Both the position numbers and the translations under genes were made by a program. A stretch of DNA of 64,000 bases, taken from NCBI RefSeq assembly GCF_965638725.1, contig NC_134949.1:119163794-119227793 (forward strand), given 5' to 3'. This document shows positions 1-12,700 of the stretch, piece by piece. Position 1 is the stretch's first letter; every line of letters starts with the position of its first letter. The notes below the pieces were generated by a model. The model ran no database searches. It saw only the letters and a program-made list of their open reading frames with translations, and had not been told where the DNA came from. The stretch is from Aptenodytes patagonicus. Its lineage: Eukaryota > Chordata > Aves > Sphenisciformes > Spheniscidae.

Positions 1-181
1 AGCCTACTGGCTGGTGGGGTGGGGTGAGAAGCAGAAAAGGCCTTGACTCTGTGCAAGCCCTGCTCAGCAGTAACGAAAACATCCCTGAGTTATCAACACT
101 GTTTCCAGCACAAATCCAAAACATAGTCCCATATGAGCTACCGTGAAGAAAATTAACTCTACCCCAGCCAAAACCAGCACA
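1..181 (-). mobile_element. LTR fragment (avian ERVL-like), cut by the window edge
   Basis: On the plus strand the segment ends in CCAAAACCAGCACA. It runs parallel to the last ~170 bp of the complete solo LTR at 10134-10659: shared blocks include GTTATCAACA, AAATCCAAAACA and AAAATTAACTCTA against AAAACTAACTCTA. It is therefore a diverged member of the same LTR family in minus orientation. Its other end lies outside the window, so target duplications cannot be checked. Confidence 0.8.
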
Positions 182-229
182 GTTGTGCAACAAGGAAGAA
201 GGCTTCAGTTCCTGCCTTTTCCCCTGTAA

Positions 230-460
230 TCACAGAATCATAGGATGGTTTGGGTTGGAAGGGACATTTAAAGATCATCTGGTCCACCGCCCATGCCTTG
301 GGCAGAGACATCTTCCACTAGATGAGGTTGCTCAAAGTCCTGTCCAACCTGCCCTTGAACACTTCCAGGGTTGGTGTATCCATAACTTCTCTGGGCAACC
401 TGTTCCAGTGTCTCACCACCTCCATCATAAAAAAATTTCTTCCTTATTTATTCCTTATCA
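230..460 (-). mobile_element. CR1 LINE 3' fragment
   Basis: The plus strand reads CACAGAATCATAGG followed by GGTTGGAAGGGACAT and 'GATCATCTGGTCCA', the reverse complement of the CR1 3' UTR and tail. It continues into the C-terminal part of ORF2 (TCTCTGGGCAACCTGTTCCA, encoding the NRLPREV-like segment). It is 5'-truncated, non-coding, and lies in intergenic DNA beyond the 3' end of MRPL39. Confidence 0.9.
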
Positions 461-2140
461 GAATCTGGCCAGTGTCGTCTTCTGCTCACGTATGTTGGCC
501 TAAATCACCCTGCCCTCCCCTTTGTCCATCATCTGTGTTTTGCAGTATAGTGTCTTCCTAGATTCTTCCTTACCTTTAACTGGCTCTGCATTTCTTTTAC
601 TGGATGGATACAGTAAAAACTGCCTCTTTAAACCTGAAGAGCAATTTAATAAAAAGGAGAAATAGCCAAGGAGGAGACTTCGCTTAACCTTGTAGTCTCT
701 TTCGTCCATCTACCCTCCCCTAATCCCCGTAATGTCTGGGATCTGTAGCATTCAGTACAGAAAAATAACAGTATCTACTTTCCCATCTCTTTTCGAACTG
801 ACCTACGGTGGTCTCTTTTGGCTACTTCCAATGGAGATAAAATACAGAAATGGTCCTGAGCTCAAGGACCAGATCTCCCTGATGCTCTGTGGCTGCCATG
901 AGCTCTGAGCACTGTTTCCATTTGTTCTCATGCTCGTCCAAGAAACGTTCAGGACTTTTTTCCTAGTAGTGGCATCACTTCGTACAGGTTGGGTAGGGAT
1001 TACTTAGAGTACCTTATGATCCATCCCCCAAAGATGTTTCCCCCTGCAAGTGTGTCTCTGAATCCCTCTGCGGCAGAATAGGAAATTGAATCTACATCTC
1101 TTACTTCTTTGGAAAGTGCTGTCACCACCATACTGCTGGTAAGAAAGAAGTGGACGCTTCCTTCTATTACCTGATTCTCTTTTAACTGCTACTGTCTTCT
1201 GTGAGAATCTGGTGCTTTTCAAAGACATCCTCCAGCTCCATCTCTCCCAAAAGAAGACCTGCCTTCTGGAGCCCACGTAAACTGAGACGTGAGCTAGTAC
1301 GAAGTCTGCAGAAGTTTGAGCTTCCACCTTTTTACACATAGACCTCCGGGGAAGGCAGGGAAGTTTAATCCCGCGTAAACTTCAGCTGGCAGCCCTCAAC
1401 AGCATTTTCGGTAACGTAGTTCTGCACTTGCAAAAGCCCCTTCCATGGGGATTCACCCGGGTCCCCGTAGGGCAACTCTCTTGCTGCTCTCCCGCCGGTA
1501 AGGCAGCACCTCTCCTCCCCAAGCCACTGCTCCCACCTAGCGGTAGGAGCTCTGCAGGTTCCCCAGGCCCTGCTGTAAATTCCCCTGCCGGTCCCGCACC
1601 CGCTTGTCATAGACCCAGTAAAGGTCAGGAAAGGGAAATTCCCTCTCCAGATTTTTCAGCCCAGTTATATGCCTTTCAAATTGTTTCTTACACTGAGAGC
1701 TATAAAAGCCGGATTATGCCCCACCCCCCGCCAAAAAAAAAAAGCTTTGAAACATGAAATTCCTGTTAAAGTTAAAAAATTTCCTAAGGGGAAGCAGCAT
1801 TCCCACCTTCCTCTGCAGGTGGTGGAATCCAGGAGGAATTCTGAACCGGATTCCCAAAATACAGAGCAGACGTCGGGAGGCTGCTCAGGGTTGGTGCACC
1901 TAGATCGGTTCCCACTTGCGTAATTTCACTGTGATCTTGGGTCAACCAAGGTACCTCCAAAAAACCCAGCAAATTTTGCGTTCCTCAAGACAGGAGCCAA
2001 TGCCCGCTTTTTCAGTAGCACCAGAGCAACAGGTCCAAAACCAAAGTAAACTTCGGAAGGTTAGGTTTAAAAGAAACACAAATATTTGAAGTTCAGTACA
2101 AAGATCATTTATAGTCTTCAGAAAACATATAGAATTTCTG

Positions 2141-2160
2141 TGTGTGTGCGTGTGTGTGTT
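2141..2160 (+). repeat. (GT)n microsatellite
   Basis: TGTGTGTGCGTGTGTGTG tract, imperfect with one C interruption, followed by a T-run. Confidence 0.8.
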
Positions 2161-3143
2161 TTTAAGGTAAACCTTGAACCAAGAATCTTATTTAAAAAAA
2201 TAAGCATCTGATACCATTAGAAAAAGTCCTCTGCAACATTAATCAAGAGGAAAAAAAAAAATTGGTTTTCAAGTAGTCTGAGAAGGCACGGGCTACACTT
2301 TAAAGATGTGTTGTATTTAACAGGAAACTAAACCAGAGGTCATAGCCTGTTAGCATACTGATGGACTTCAAACTTCATTGTATGCCAGTAAATTTGAATA
2401 GCTAAAGATTGCACTAAGCACAGAAATGCATAGGAGCAAACATTTTAACACGACTGAGGCAGATTTCTGCAATTTCACCAAAAGCTACTTTTACAGCTTG
2501 CATTTCTTCTGTGCTCTGACATGCTCAGCATTTACTTACTTATTATTTAGTTCGATTAAGCTAGGTAAGATTTCCTTACCTAAATGTGTTTTACTGAACC
2601 GCTACCCTGCTCTTACAAAACTATAGCGTCAATTGATTAGAAAGCAAGCGATGCAGTTAATGGTAAAAATAGTAATTGGACTCAAATTCAGAGAAAATAT
2701 TTGCACTTCAAATAGTAATAAAAACCTCTTCTGGTATAATGAGAACAGCTCTAATGAGCTAGGGATGAAAATACAAAATGTCAGAAAACATCATCTAACA
2801 AAAACCCCTTGTGAAATTTAATTGAAGTCACCATATTTAAATATCAAAGAATGAAAAAGCATAATAAATCTTACTATGCTGGGGATGCAAGTAATAGACT
2901 ACATTCCTGGTACTATTCTGGAAAATGATCTTTAACTGCACTTGTACAGCAGAAAATATTAAACTCAAAGGATTTTTCAGCTTTTTTTTTTTGTATTAGT
3001 AAATGGCAACTACACACTTGTCTACTGAATGGAGTCTTTTGAACCGGAAACTCAACAGAGTATCTAATTTCAATTCTGACAGGAAATCAAAAAGAGTAAA
3101 ATAATAATCTTTTGTAACCCTTTATGGGCTTCTGAAAGGGCTG

Positions 3144-3144
<1 letters not shown>

Positions 3145-3171
<27 letters not shown>
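3145..3171 (+). repeat. T27 homopolymer
   Basis: Twenty-seven T in a row just beyond the 3' end of MRPL39. On the MRPL39 sense strand this is an A-run, but it lies well past the predicted cleavage site, so it is not a retrocopy tail of that gene. Confidence 0.85.
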
Positions 3172-3176
<5 letters not shown>

Positions 3177-3608
3177 TACTATTTGTCTCAACTTTCTGTT
3201 GCAGTAGACAAAGAACTCAGTGGAATTTCATCAGGAAGTTCCAGCGAGAAACACACACATCAGGTCGGAAATTAGAAAGAAATACTTTCTTCATGGACGA
3301 CCAAACAAGGGGTCTTGAAATTACATCAAGATAAAGGGGATGGCCTTTCCAGCTGCCAGTTCAACTACAGTCTGTAGGCCAAACTGCACTCATCAGAGGA
3401 CAACAGCCGGACACATACAGTTGTTGTCGAGATAAGGACAACCCTTTTTTTTTCCTCCCCCCCCTTTTTTTTTTTTAAATGACATTCAGGTGGACTGAAA
3501 TGTCTGATACTGGCTTTACATCCATCCGTGGCTTAGGTCCACAGAATTCAAATGAACCAGCCAAGGCATTTTTATATGCAGCACAAGTCAGTCATGTAAA
3601 AATACACA

Positions 3609-3614
3609 TTTTAT
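3609..3614 (-). terminator. MRPL39: Polyadenylation signal of MRPL39
   Basis: TTTATT on the plus strand reads AATAAA on the minus strand, starting 22 nt after the MRPL39 stop codon. This predicts a very short 3' UTR of about 40-50 nt, with cleavage near 3590. Longer 3' ends cannot be excluded without transcript data. Confidence 0.65.
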
Positions 3615-3635
3615 TATGTACATTTAGAGGTTAAT

Positions 3636-3722
3636 TTAAATTGACACAGTTTTTCCTTCTTCAGTTCCATCTTTTGCCTCATGACATTCTGCTGCTGCTT
3701 CCAAATATTTTTCTTCAGTGAC
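3636..3722 (-). CDS. MRPL39: MRPL39 exon 10 (coding part)
   Basis: Residues 317-344 plus TAA, beginning [12 protein letters not shown] and ending EEGKTVSI. The acceptor is TTTCTGCAG|GTC. The human tail starts with the similar VTEDQSKATEE, and this bird tail is longer and more acidic. Confidence 0.93.
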   Translation of the reverse strand, partial: VTEEKYLEAAAECHEAKDGTEEGKTVSI

Positions 3723-6700
3723 CTGCAGAAACATAACAATTCTGTTATATTTTTAAACATAATTTAATTCTCCTTTATCCTGGAAATCCTCCCCTCATAC
3801 TGTCACTGTAACAAGAAAGGACAGCCTACAAAGACAATTATTGTGTCCAAAATTAAACCACCTGAATTACAAGCATCTTCAAACTAATTTCACAGAAAAA
3901 TATCATGGGTTAGGCTCTGAGCACATCCTCGGCTAACAAGTTTCAGTAGACATACAGAATTTTTTTCTCCCTCTCTTGCCACACAAGTAAGTAAAATATT
4001 TGATCTGAAGGCTCCAAAACATCTGCTCTTTAATTCTTAAGAAGATTTCCCACGTTTAAGCATGCCTTGAAAGTGAGTCTCTGGTTATATGCGGCTTATG
4101 ATATTTTATAGTTCCGTTTATCTTAAAAACTTGCCTTTTGCGTTTATTCAGTCGCTGTAAAGCTTCTCTTGGATAAGTACATTTCAACTTTGAAACACTG
4201 GTTGTTTAAAAGAAGTATGTTTGCAAGAAACTTATTTTCCATGTAGGTTTTAAACAGGCAAAAAAATATTCAAACTAGTGCATTTATGCAGCTTACTGAA
4301 ATAGCATTCCCTTTTATCTCCAGCAACTTCCACCAGCTCACCCAGTGGTATTAGATTTTATCCCTGCATTTACTTGTAAGAAACACGTTCATGTATGTTC
4401 TCTCAAACCTGTGGCAGAAAACTTGTTACTACCTAAAATCTAGGTAAGTGTAAATACATTATTCCAATTTTTAGTTTTCTTATTTCATGTTCAGGATTAA
4501 AACAGGAAAAAATAATTTTAAACTTTACACACACGATACCAACATTAATTCTAGAGATGAATTTGAAAAACACTAATATAGTTTAAAGTGAAAATTAACA
4601 ACAGTTTAGAGATTTCATGTGCATCTGATTTTTCTTCACCTGTGAACGTTTCCATTCCTAAAGATACGTTCTTGAAGATATTACCCATCTCTTATCATTC
4701 AAATTCTATTCTATCACAGCGCATCTTTGTATTTGGTAAGCTGTACTTCACCGCTAATGAGACTTACCAGCCTCTTCGATCTTTCCAGCAGTTTGTGCCA
4801 CACGGTGTGGTGAGCCTGTATTAAATGTCATTAAATGATGTTACTGGAGGCCAAAAAAAAACCAAAACCCACCATCTCATAGAACAGATTCTGACAAGTG
4901 TATAGAAATGATGGCACAAAACCATAACAATCCCTAATTCAGACATTACAGCTTATGATTTCACTGTCCAATTTGCCCATGTTCCTCTGGGGGACTTGAA
5001 TAAATGTCTGCTGATCGTTTCCATTCATTGTGTGGAATCATTGAGGGGGTAATGGGCAAAAATGGGAATTAAAATCTTATGACGAGGAAGGGTACAGAGA
5101 GATGAGGTGAGGAACCCAGTGCCCACTTGTCCCTTGAAAACTTCCCCAACTGACACAATAGCACAATGTGCTAGAACACCGGTCAAAATCATGTAAGTCA
5201 ACCAAAATGGGAAGAAAGACTCCTGCCTCCACCTATAGTTCTGCAAAGCCTTTGTTTAAGACTGATTAGTGCTAGGACTTTTTTTGTTATTGTTGTTAAG
5301 TTTTACTTTGGTGTCATGAAAGATTTTGAAATGGTATCCTTTATCATGAGTATAAATTCAAAGTTCTGCTCTTTCCTCAATCTGAATAAACGCTGTCAGC
5401 AGCCTCAATTTCAGAAGATTAGCATGCGCAACTAACTAAGGCAAGGTGAATGAAATACCCATGCAGAACTTGCACAACCGAAACAACACTTTCAGTACTG
5501 AAAAATAACAACAAGGGCCCTCTGACACAAACTTTTCTAGTTCTGATTTCACATCCACAATAGTTCCAGGAAAGCGAACCCAAAATATCCAACACAGTCA
5601 TCATCATGGGCCTTTCCTTCCTGCTACTGTTCTCACCTCTGAATTACGTTCGGCTACCAGCACAGCATATAATAAAGATCGGAAAGTAAGCCAAATGCCC
5701 TAACTCAAAGAAGGAAAACCTGTACAAAATGGATTAGTTACCTTCAAATGGATTGGCAGGGACACACCCTGGAACCTCCTTATCAATTGAGATTGGTTAG
5801 TCTGAAGATTATGGGCTGCCGTTATCTCATACTGGAAACAGAAACTTGTCCGTGGAATATGAGGGCCTTCACTAACATCTACAAAGTCACCAAACCTGAT
5901 GAGAGCAAAAAAAACCCCTATGTCAAATAAATTCGGAGAGAAGTGCAAGCCTATTTGTTTTCATTTTTGATTAGCAAATTCCTATCTACAGAACAGATGA
6001 GAGAAAATCCACGCAAATCCCACACCAAATCTAAACAAATCCCCAGTTCAGCATTTCTAGGTTTCCTGAAGCAGAAGTACAGGTCACACAATTTCCTAAA
6101 ATGAATTTATGCAATTTAAACCTCAAGTCTAGAAAGAGGATCCTAGGTTTAACAAATCTTTGAAGCCATGTTGCCTTTAAAAGTGGGATAACTCTGTCAT
6201 TCGCCAGAAAAAGATTTGTCTCCAAGATCACACATTTTCCACAGTACAGCATTTAAAACCTGCACAAGTATTTCCCTTTCAGGTCTTGGAAAACTGCAAA
6301 TCAATTAAGAAAAGTGAGAGACAAAAAGACATACAGCAAAAGAGCACGCAGAACAAACCTCTCCCAGAAATCAATAGGTAAGCCTGTTTTCCCTCTTGTT
6401 GAGCAAACTAGCGAGTGGGAGGAAGGAGGAACAACAGACACAACGTTGTTCTAAAATTTCAAGAACCATCACTGCAAAGAGATCTGTTCCTTTAGAGAGA
6501 TGTGGACTCCAAAATCAAATGCAGAACAATTTAGACATCTAGAAAACTGAATATGCTATGCTAGCCTAAGCTAGTCACAAATTCTTTTATATGCCCAAGA
6601 TACAATACAAGCTTCCTGCCTCCAGCCTAAGAACTTTGTATCTTACACTGTATCCCAGAAGGCAGCTCCATTCTCATCTCCACCACTACAAGGCAGCAGC

Positions 6701-9700
6701 TTGCCAGTTAGGAAGATCTTGACAACTTTGGAAGAAAAATCCACTATACAATGCTAACTCTTGTTTTCAAACAAGGATTTGGTTTGTATTTTATTTAATC
6801 CGGCAAGTTCTAGAGATTTATTTAGATTTTATGTAAAAGCATTTAAAGCAGTAAGACTTCTCTGGCACTTACCACCTTTAACGTAACAAAAAATAGGCAT
6901 GTAGTGAGATCCACCAAGTGTTAAGTATCACAAAATTTTTTTTTTTATAAAAGAACCAAACACACAAACAACTTAAGACAGACTATAGACAGCAATGAAT
7001 ACAAGTGATTTCTAAGTTTAAAACCATCACAAATAACTTACTCTTCTCACTTGCAGAGCACTTGCAATATAATCAAATCTTTCAGAGAATCATTACAGAG
7101 AGTTCAGTTTTGCTCACCTATGTAAGGTTACAATTCCTTCCATATTCTGAGAAGCTTTTCGTTCTATCATCTCCATTTTGTATCTGAACAAGACAAAAAA
7201 AAAAAAAAAATTTAAAAATCCTCACCTTTAACACCTAGTTCTTATAAGAATACTTAAGAGAGAGATTTAAGGAGCATTCTTAAAAATCATGCTCGTATTT
7301 ATGGGAGCTTTGAAACATGTTTAAATTCTTAATTTTGTATCGTAACACATATTGGCATGTTTCATGAAGCATGTCATACAGACCTGTTAGTCTAACATCA
7401 GTTTCTGGAAAAATTATGGAGAAGATTATACTGGGTACCACTGAAAGGCATTTAAAGAATAATGCAATCATCGGGCACAGTCAACGTGGGTTCACAAAGG
7501 GAAAGTTCTGTTTAACTAATTTGATATCCTTCTACGATAAGGTCGCCTGCCTAGTGGATGAAGGGAAGGCGGTGGATGTAGTTTTTCTGAGTTTTAGTAA
7601 GGCTTTTGATACTGTCCCTCACAGCATCCTTCTGGACAAGTTGTCCAGCTGTGGGATGAGGGGGTTCACAGTGCGCTGGGTGAAGAACTGGCTGAAGGGC
7701 AGGGCTCAAAGGGCTGCGGTGAACAGGGCTACATCTGGCTGGCGACCGGTCACTGAGCGGCATTCCTCAGGGTTCAATTCTAGGGCCAGTTCTGTCCATA
7801 TATTTATCAACGATCTGGATGCAGGAGTTGAATGCACCATTAGCAAGTCTGCTGATAATACCAAGCTGGGAGGTGCTGTTGACTCTCTTGACAGACAAGA
7901 GGCCTTGCAGAGGGATGTACACAGATTGGAGCGTTGGGCTATGATTAATGGGATGAAATTTAACAAGTCGAAATGCCAGATTCTGCACCTAGGACAGAGG
8001 AACACCAGGCATGAGTATAAATTGGGAGAGGAGTGGCTGGAGAGCAGCCCTGCAGAAAGGGATCTGGGGGTGCTGGCTGGCAGCAGGCTCAACAGGAGTC
8101 AGCAGTGTGACCTGGCAGCCAAGAGGGCAAACCGCATCCTGGGGTGCATCAAACACAGCATAACCGGCCGGTCAAAAGAGGCGATTATCCCGCTGTATTC
8201 AGCGTTGGTGCGGCCTCACCTTGAGTACTGTGTGCAGTTCTGGGCCCCACAATTTAAGAAGGATGTTAACGTGCTTGAATGCGTCCAGAGGAGGGCAACA
8301 AAGCTGGTGAAAGGGCTGGAAGGAATGTCCCATGAGGAGCGGCTAAGGGCTTTGGGCTTGTCTAGTTTGGAGAAAAGGAGGCCGAGGGGCGACCTCATTG
8401 CTCTCTACGGCCTCCTGCGGAGGGGAAGTGGAGAGGGAGGTGCCGATCTCTTCTCCCTGGTATCCAGTGATAGGACGCGTGGGAATGGTTCAAAGCTGCG
8501 CCAGGGGAGGTTTAGACTGGACATTAGGAAGCATTTCTTTACCAAGAGGGTGGTCAAACACTGGAACAGGCTTCCTGGAGAGGTGGTCGATGCCTCAAGC
8601 CTGTCAGTGTTTAAGAGGCATTTGGACAATGCCCTTAATAACATGCTTTAACTTGGTCAGCCCTGAATTGGTCAGGCAGTTGGACTAGATGATCATTGTA
8701 GGTCCCTTCTAACTGAAATAGGCTATTCTAGTCTATTCTATTCTATGTTTATGTTATAGGAGGGCCATGCTCTCTCAGCAGAGTTTTATTCAGAAAGATA
8801 AAATGAACCTACTACTTCAAATAAAAATAAGAGTTTTTCAAGTCACATGTAAGACTAGAAGACACTATCAGATCACCTAAACTGATTTCATGCAATGTGT
8901 GGTCCTCAACAGCTGGTCATCTGCAAGACAGCAAAGCGTTCTCTGCTCTTTCTACACACAAACAAATACACATACAATGTCTAAAGCCATTATCAGAAGT
9001 CAGCTCCCACCTGCTGTCAATGCTTGCCAGCCAACATAGCAAAGAGATGCTAGTCCATATGTCACATTAGTATCATCTTCATTATTAAGCTAAAAAACTA
9101 GTTATTTTTGCAGCTTTAGCTTTAGCATAATTTTATTTTGGTTCACAAAATTATAAATTATTTATCATGTCCCCCCACCTCTCTCCAACCGCCAAAAAGC
9201 TGTGGACCACAGAATTTTTTTCCCAAAACACTGCTTAAGTGTTTTTTCAGCGGAGAAGACGGGAGTGTTTTGAACAAGCCTTCTTTTATAGCACAGGCCA
9301 GAGTATTTTACCCATCTTCCCCCTGCAGAGCTCAAAAACTGCATTTCATCAAATCTTCCTCTGAAGATACCAAGATATGAAAAATCTACATTTCTTTGAA
9401 TATGAAAGCCTTTCAGCAAAGGCTGAGAGTAACTAAGTCTAACCACCAGAGCTTCAGTTTAAAAGTAGTGAAATCTTGAAGCTTACTATTAAACTAAGAA
9501 GTCTACAGCCTTTCCATTTGTCACAAAACTACATCCGGCAAAGGTGCCTGGTGTTGGCCTCTGCAGAGAACATTAAAAATGAAGTAAGGTAGTGCGACAA
9601 AGAGAACGGAGGCATGTTCATTCAGAGTAGTTGGGGAAGTACCTTCTTACCTCACCTGTCACATCTTATTTTAGATTTACAAAAACAAACAGATTTAAAT

Positions 9701-12700
9701 TAATTTCTAATCAAATTCAGACACTTACCTGTTATGTTGAAACATTTCACATGCTACTTTTGCTTCAACATGCAGCATTTCAAATGGCAGGTCTTTATGA
9801 ATTAGCTTTCTGGCATCCCTTGTAAGAGAACGGAAGTTGTCCTAAAAAACAGTTGATACATATAAAACTGTCACCACTGTTTCACAGCTGTACTGAATAG
9901 ACAAAGCATAGGAAACACTAAGTATTAGTCAAAATAATAAGGATCATCTACTATAGATCCTAAATATAAGAATATTGCTGTAGGATTGTAACTCTTACTA
10001 TTTATCTGCAACAGATTGCTACAGATCATTGCTGTTTGAATGGACTGATTCAACACCCAGTGAAATCAAAAGGCATTTTTCCATCAGAAACTATTCATAT
10101 TAATTGGAGTTAAACTTCTCAGGTTTTCCCAACTGTTGTGGTTCAACCCAGCAGGCAGCTGAACACCACACAGCCGTTCGCTCACTCTCCCCGCCCCCCC
10201 CAGTGGGATGGGGAAGAGAATCGGGGGAAAAAAAAATTGTGGGTTGAGATAAAGACAGTTTAATAGGACAGAAAAGGAAGGGAAAATAATAATAATATAA
10301 TATAGAAAATAAGTGATGCACAATGCAATTGCTCACCACCCGCTGACCGATGCCCAGCCAGTTCCAGAGCAGCGGCCCCCCCGGCCAACTCCCCCCAGTT
10401 TATATACTGAGCATGATGCCATATGGTATGGAATACCCCTTTGGCCAGTTTGGGTCCTGGCTGTCCTGGCTGTGCCCCCTCCCAGCTTCTCGCTGGCAGG
10501 GCATGAGAAGCTGCGAAGTCCTTGAGTAGTGTAAGCACTGCTTAGCAACAACTAAAACATCGGTGTGTTATCAACATTATTCTGGTACTAAATCCAAAAC
10601 ACAGCACTGTACCAGCTACTAGGAAGAAAACTAACTCTATCCCAGCCGAAACCAGGACACCAACACGATATATACACATACAGTCTTGCTATTGTTAAAT
10701 ATTCATCTGTGTATCCTGTTTCCCAGAGTCATGATTCCACTTATAAATGACCTCTATTCTGATGGAATCAAAAGAAAAAAGTACTGAATAATTAATAAAT
10801 AGATATTGATCACCTTGGTCGAGAACCCAAAGTTCTGCATACTCAGATTTGTCAATAAATAAGAAATTGTTATTAGAAGAAATTACATTTATAATGCCAC
10901 TTAGAAAGCATTTCAGACTAAGTTACTTCAACTACAAGACCATATTGAAGAAAGAATCTGCATTATACCAGCATTACTTTGTTAGCCATACACACCTCTG
11001 CTAATACTTGGGCATGAGAACAAGAATAGGCACCAGACGAGTAAAACACTCATCATCACACCAGCTACCAAACAGATACAAGACTTAAAGGTTTTAGATG
11101 ATTAAATTTACCGAAGAGCATGCAATATAAGCAAGCTATTAAGGAAAGCTTCAGCTGAACGTGCTCACGGTTCTTTTACAACAATAAACTGATTATGCTG
11201 TAAACCACTAGGTGAAAATACACGTATTACACAGATTTTTATTTTCAGAGGGCTCTATTCACACAAAGGCTATAGGGCCATGGTTGCACCTACATTACCA
11301 GGCAAGAATGGCTCAGTAGGAACAGATCTGTATAGTAACAAAGATGGCACTGAGGTCCCAACAGCCACGCCAGCTATTTTGGGAATTGTATTTCAGACTA
11401 GGGCTACTCCAGCCCCATACACTTAAAACCTGTAAGAATTTGGAGGACAGCTCTAAGTTTAATTTCATCTGAGAGGAACCCAGTTTGTGTGCTCTGAGAC
11501 CACTCTGCCATGAAAGCCAGTATGTTGTAAATGGGGAGATTAGTTTCCAGAGTACTCCTGACTCAGAATAAAATACTAGTGTAGATATACCCTATGAAAA
11601 GAAAAAATACTCGCTGTCTTCTCCCCCATTAGAAAAGAACCACCAGACAAGGATGCAAGCTTTATAACTTTTTGAGGAAGAAGTTATTGTGCTTACGTTT
11701 GTTGGTTTCCAGTCATTCAGTCTATTGTCCAAAATTACATCATAACAGAAAGCTCCAGAGATCACTGAAATTCCAATTCCAAAGAGAAAAATATCCATGT
11801 TTGTAACAAAGTACGTATTTCATTGCCATAATACACCCTTATAAATATATCAAAATGAATGAGAAGAAGAACAAAACGATCTCAAGAAATCCATCGTAAA
11901 ATATAAATTTTCAGCTGTGATTATACAGTCAAATGGCAGATTAAACCTGTATCAGGTCACAGATGAGCAAAAGAATAATCTTCCAATCATAATTTTTAGT
12001 AACTCAAGTGCTCACAAGGTTATGTAGTTATTAGGGCAAAGTTCACAGAAACACATCAAATCGTCTAAATACCTTACTCATGTAACTTCACAATAAAAAG
12101 GTTATGTCCTCAAGTTACTAACTTAACCTATGAAATCCTAAGCGGTCTGAAACACTGTTGCCACAGACCAATTTTCTGTACTTTGATAACAAAATTGTTT
12201 TCAGTGTGATTGCTATAAATTAAAGGCTTCCATAACAGCATGTAATACAGAAATCAGTGCTAAGTACCTTCAATCACTGGAAAAGGAGCCTCTGATTTTT
12301 TTGGTAACAGTATTAGACAGTCACTTAAGAAGCAGCAAAAGACAAGACAATCAGTATGAAACACTTATATCACCTGGCACTTCTGGAGCTTTAATCAGAT
12401 TCACTGAGTACTCATCTTTGAACGCCCGCTTTAACACACTTGCCATGATCATGGCACAGGAACGCCAATAGGCCTATAAAGAGAATTTCAAAACACAGGT
12501 TTATTACCTAGAAGCTAACAACCCATACCAGATGAACATCAGCTATTTATTCCAAAAGAACACCAACACTTAATTGAATGAGGCACAAACCTAGCTGTCA
12601 ACCGAAGCATTACTTTCTTTAGTATTTAAACTTCTATTTGGAGATGATTCTCCATATAGAATCAATCAAAAAAAAATCAAAACTGCACTTAAAATGAAAG

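Larger units (their letters stand above)
461..3585. other. Intergenic DNA downstream of MRPL39
   Basis: I see no exon with splice signals and no recognisable protein here. Contents are low complexity: a GT repeat at about 2141-2160, a 27-T run at 3145-3171, and alternating T and C runs at about 3444-3476. A mildly GC-richer patch at about 1340-1620 contains several open frames of 80-110 codons on both strands, none with recognisable similarity. Confidence 0.6.
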
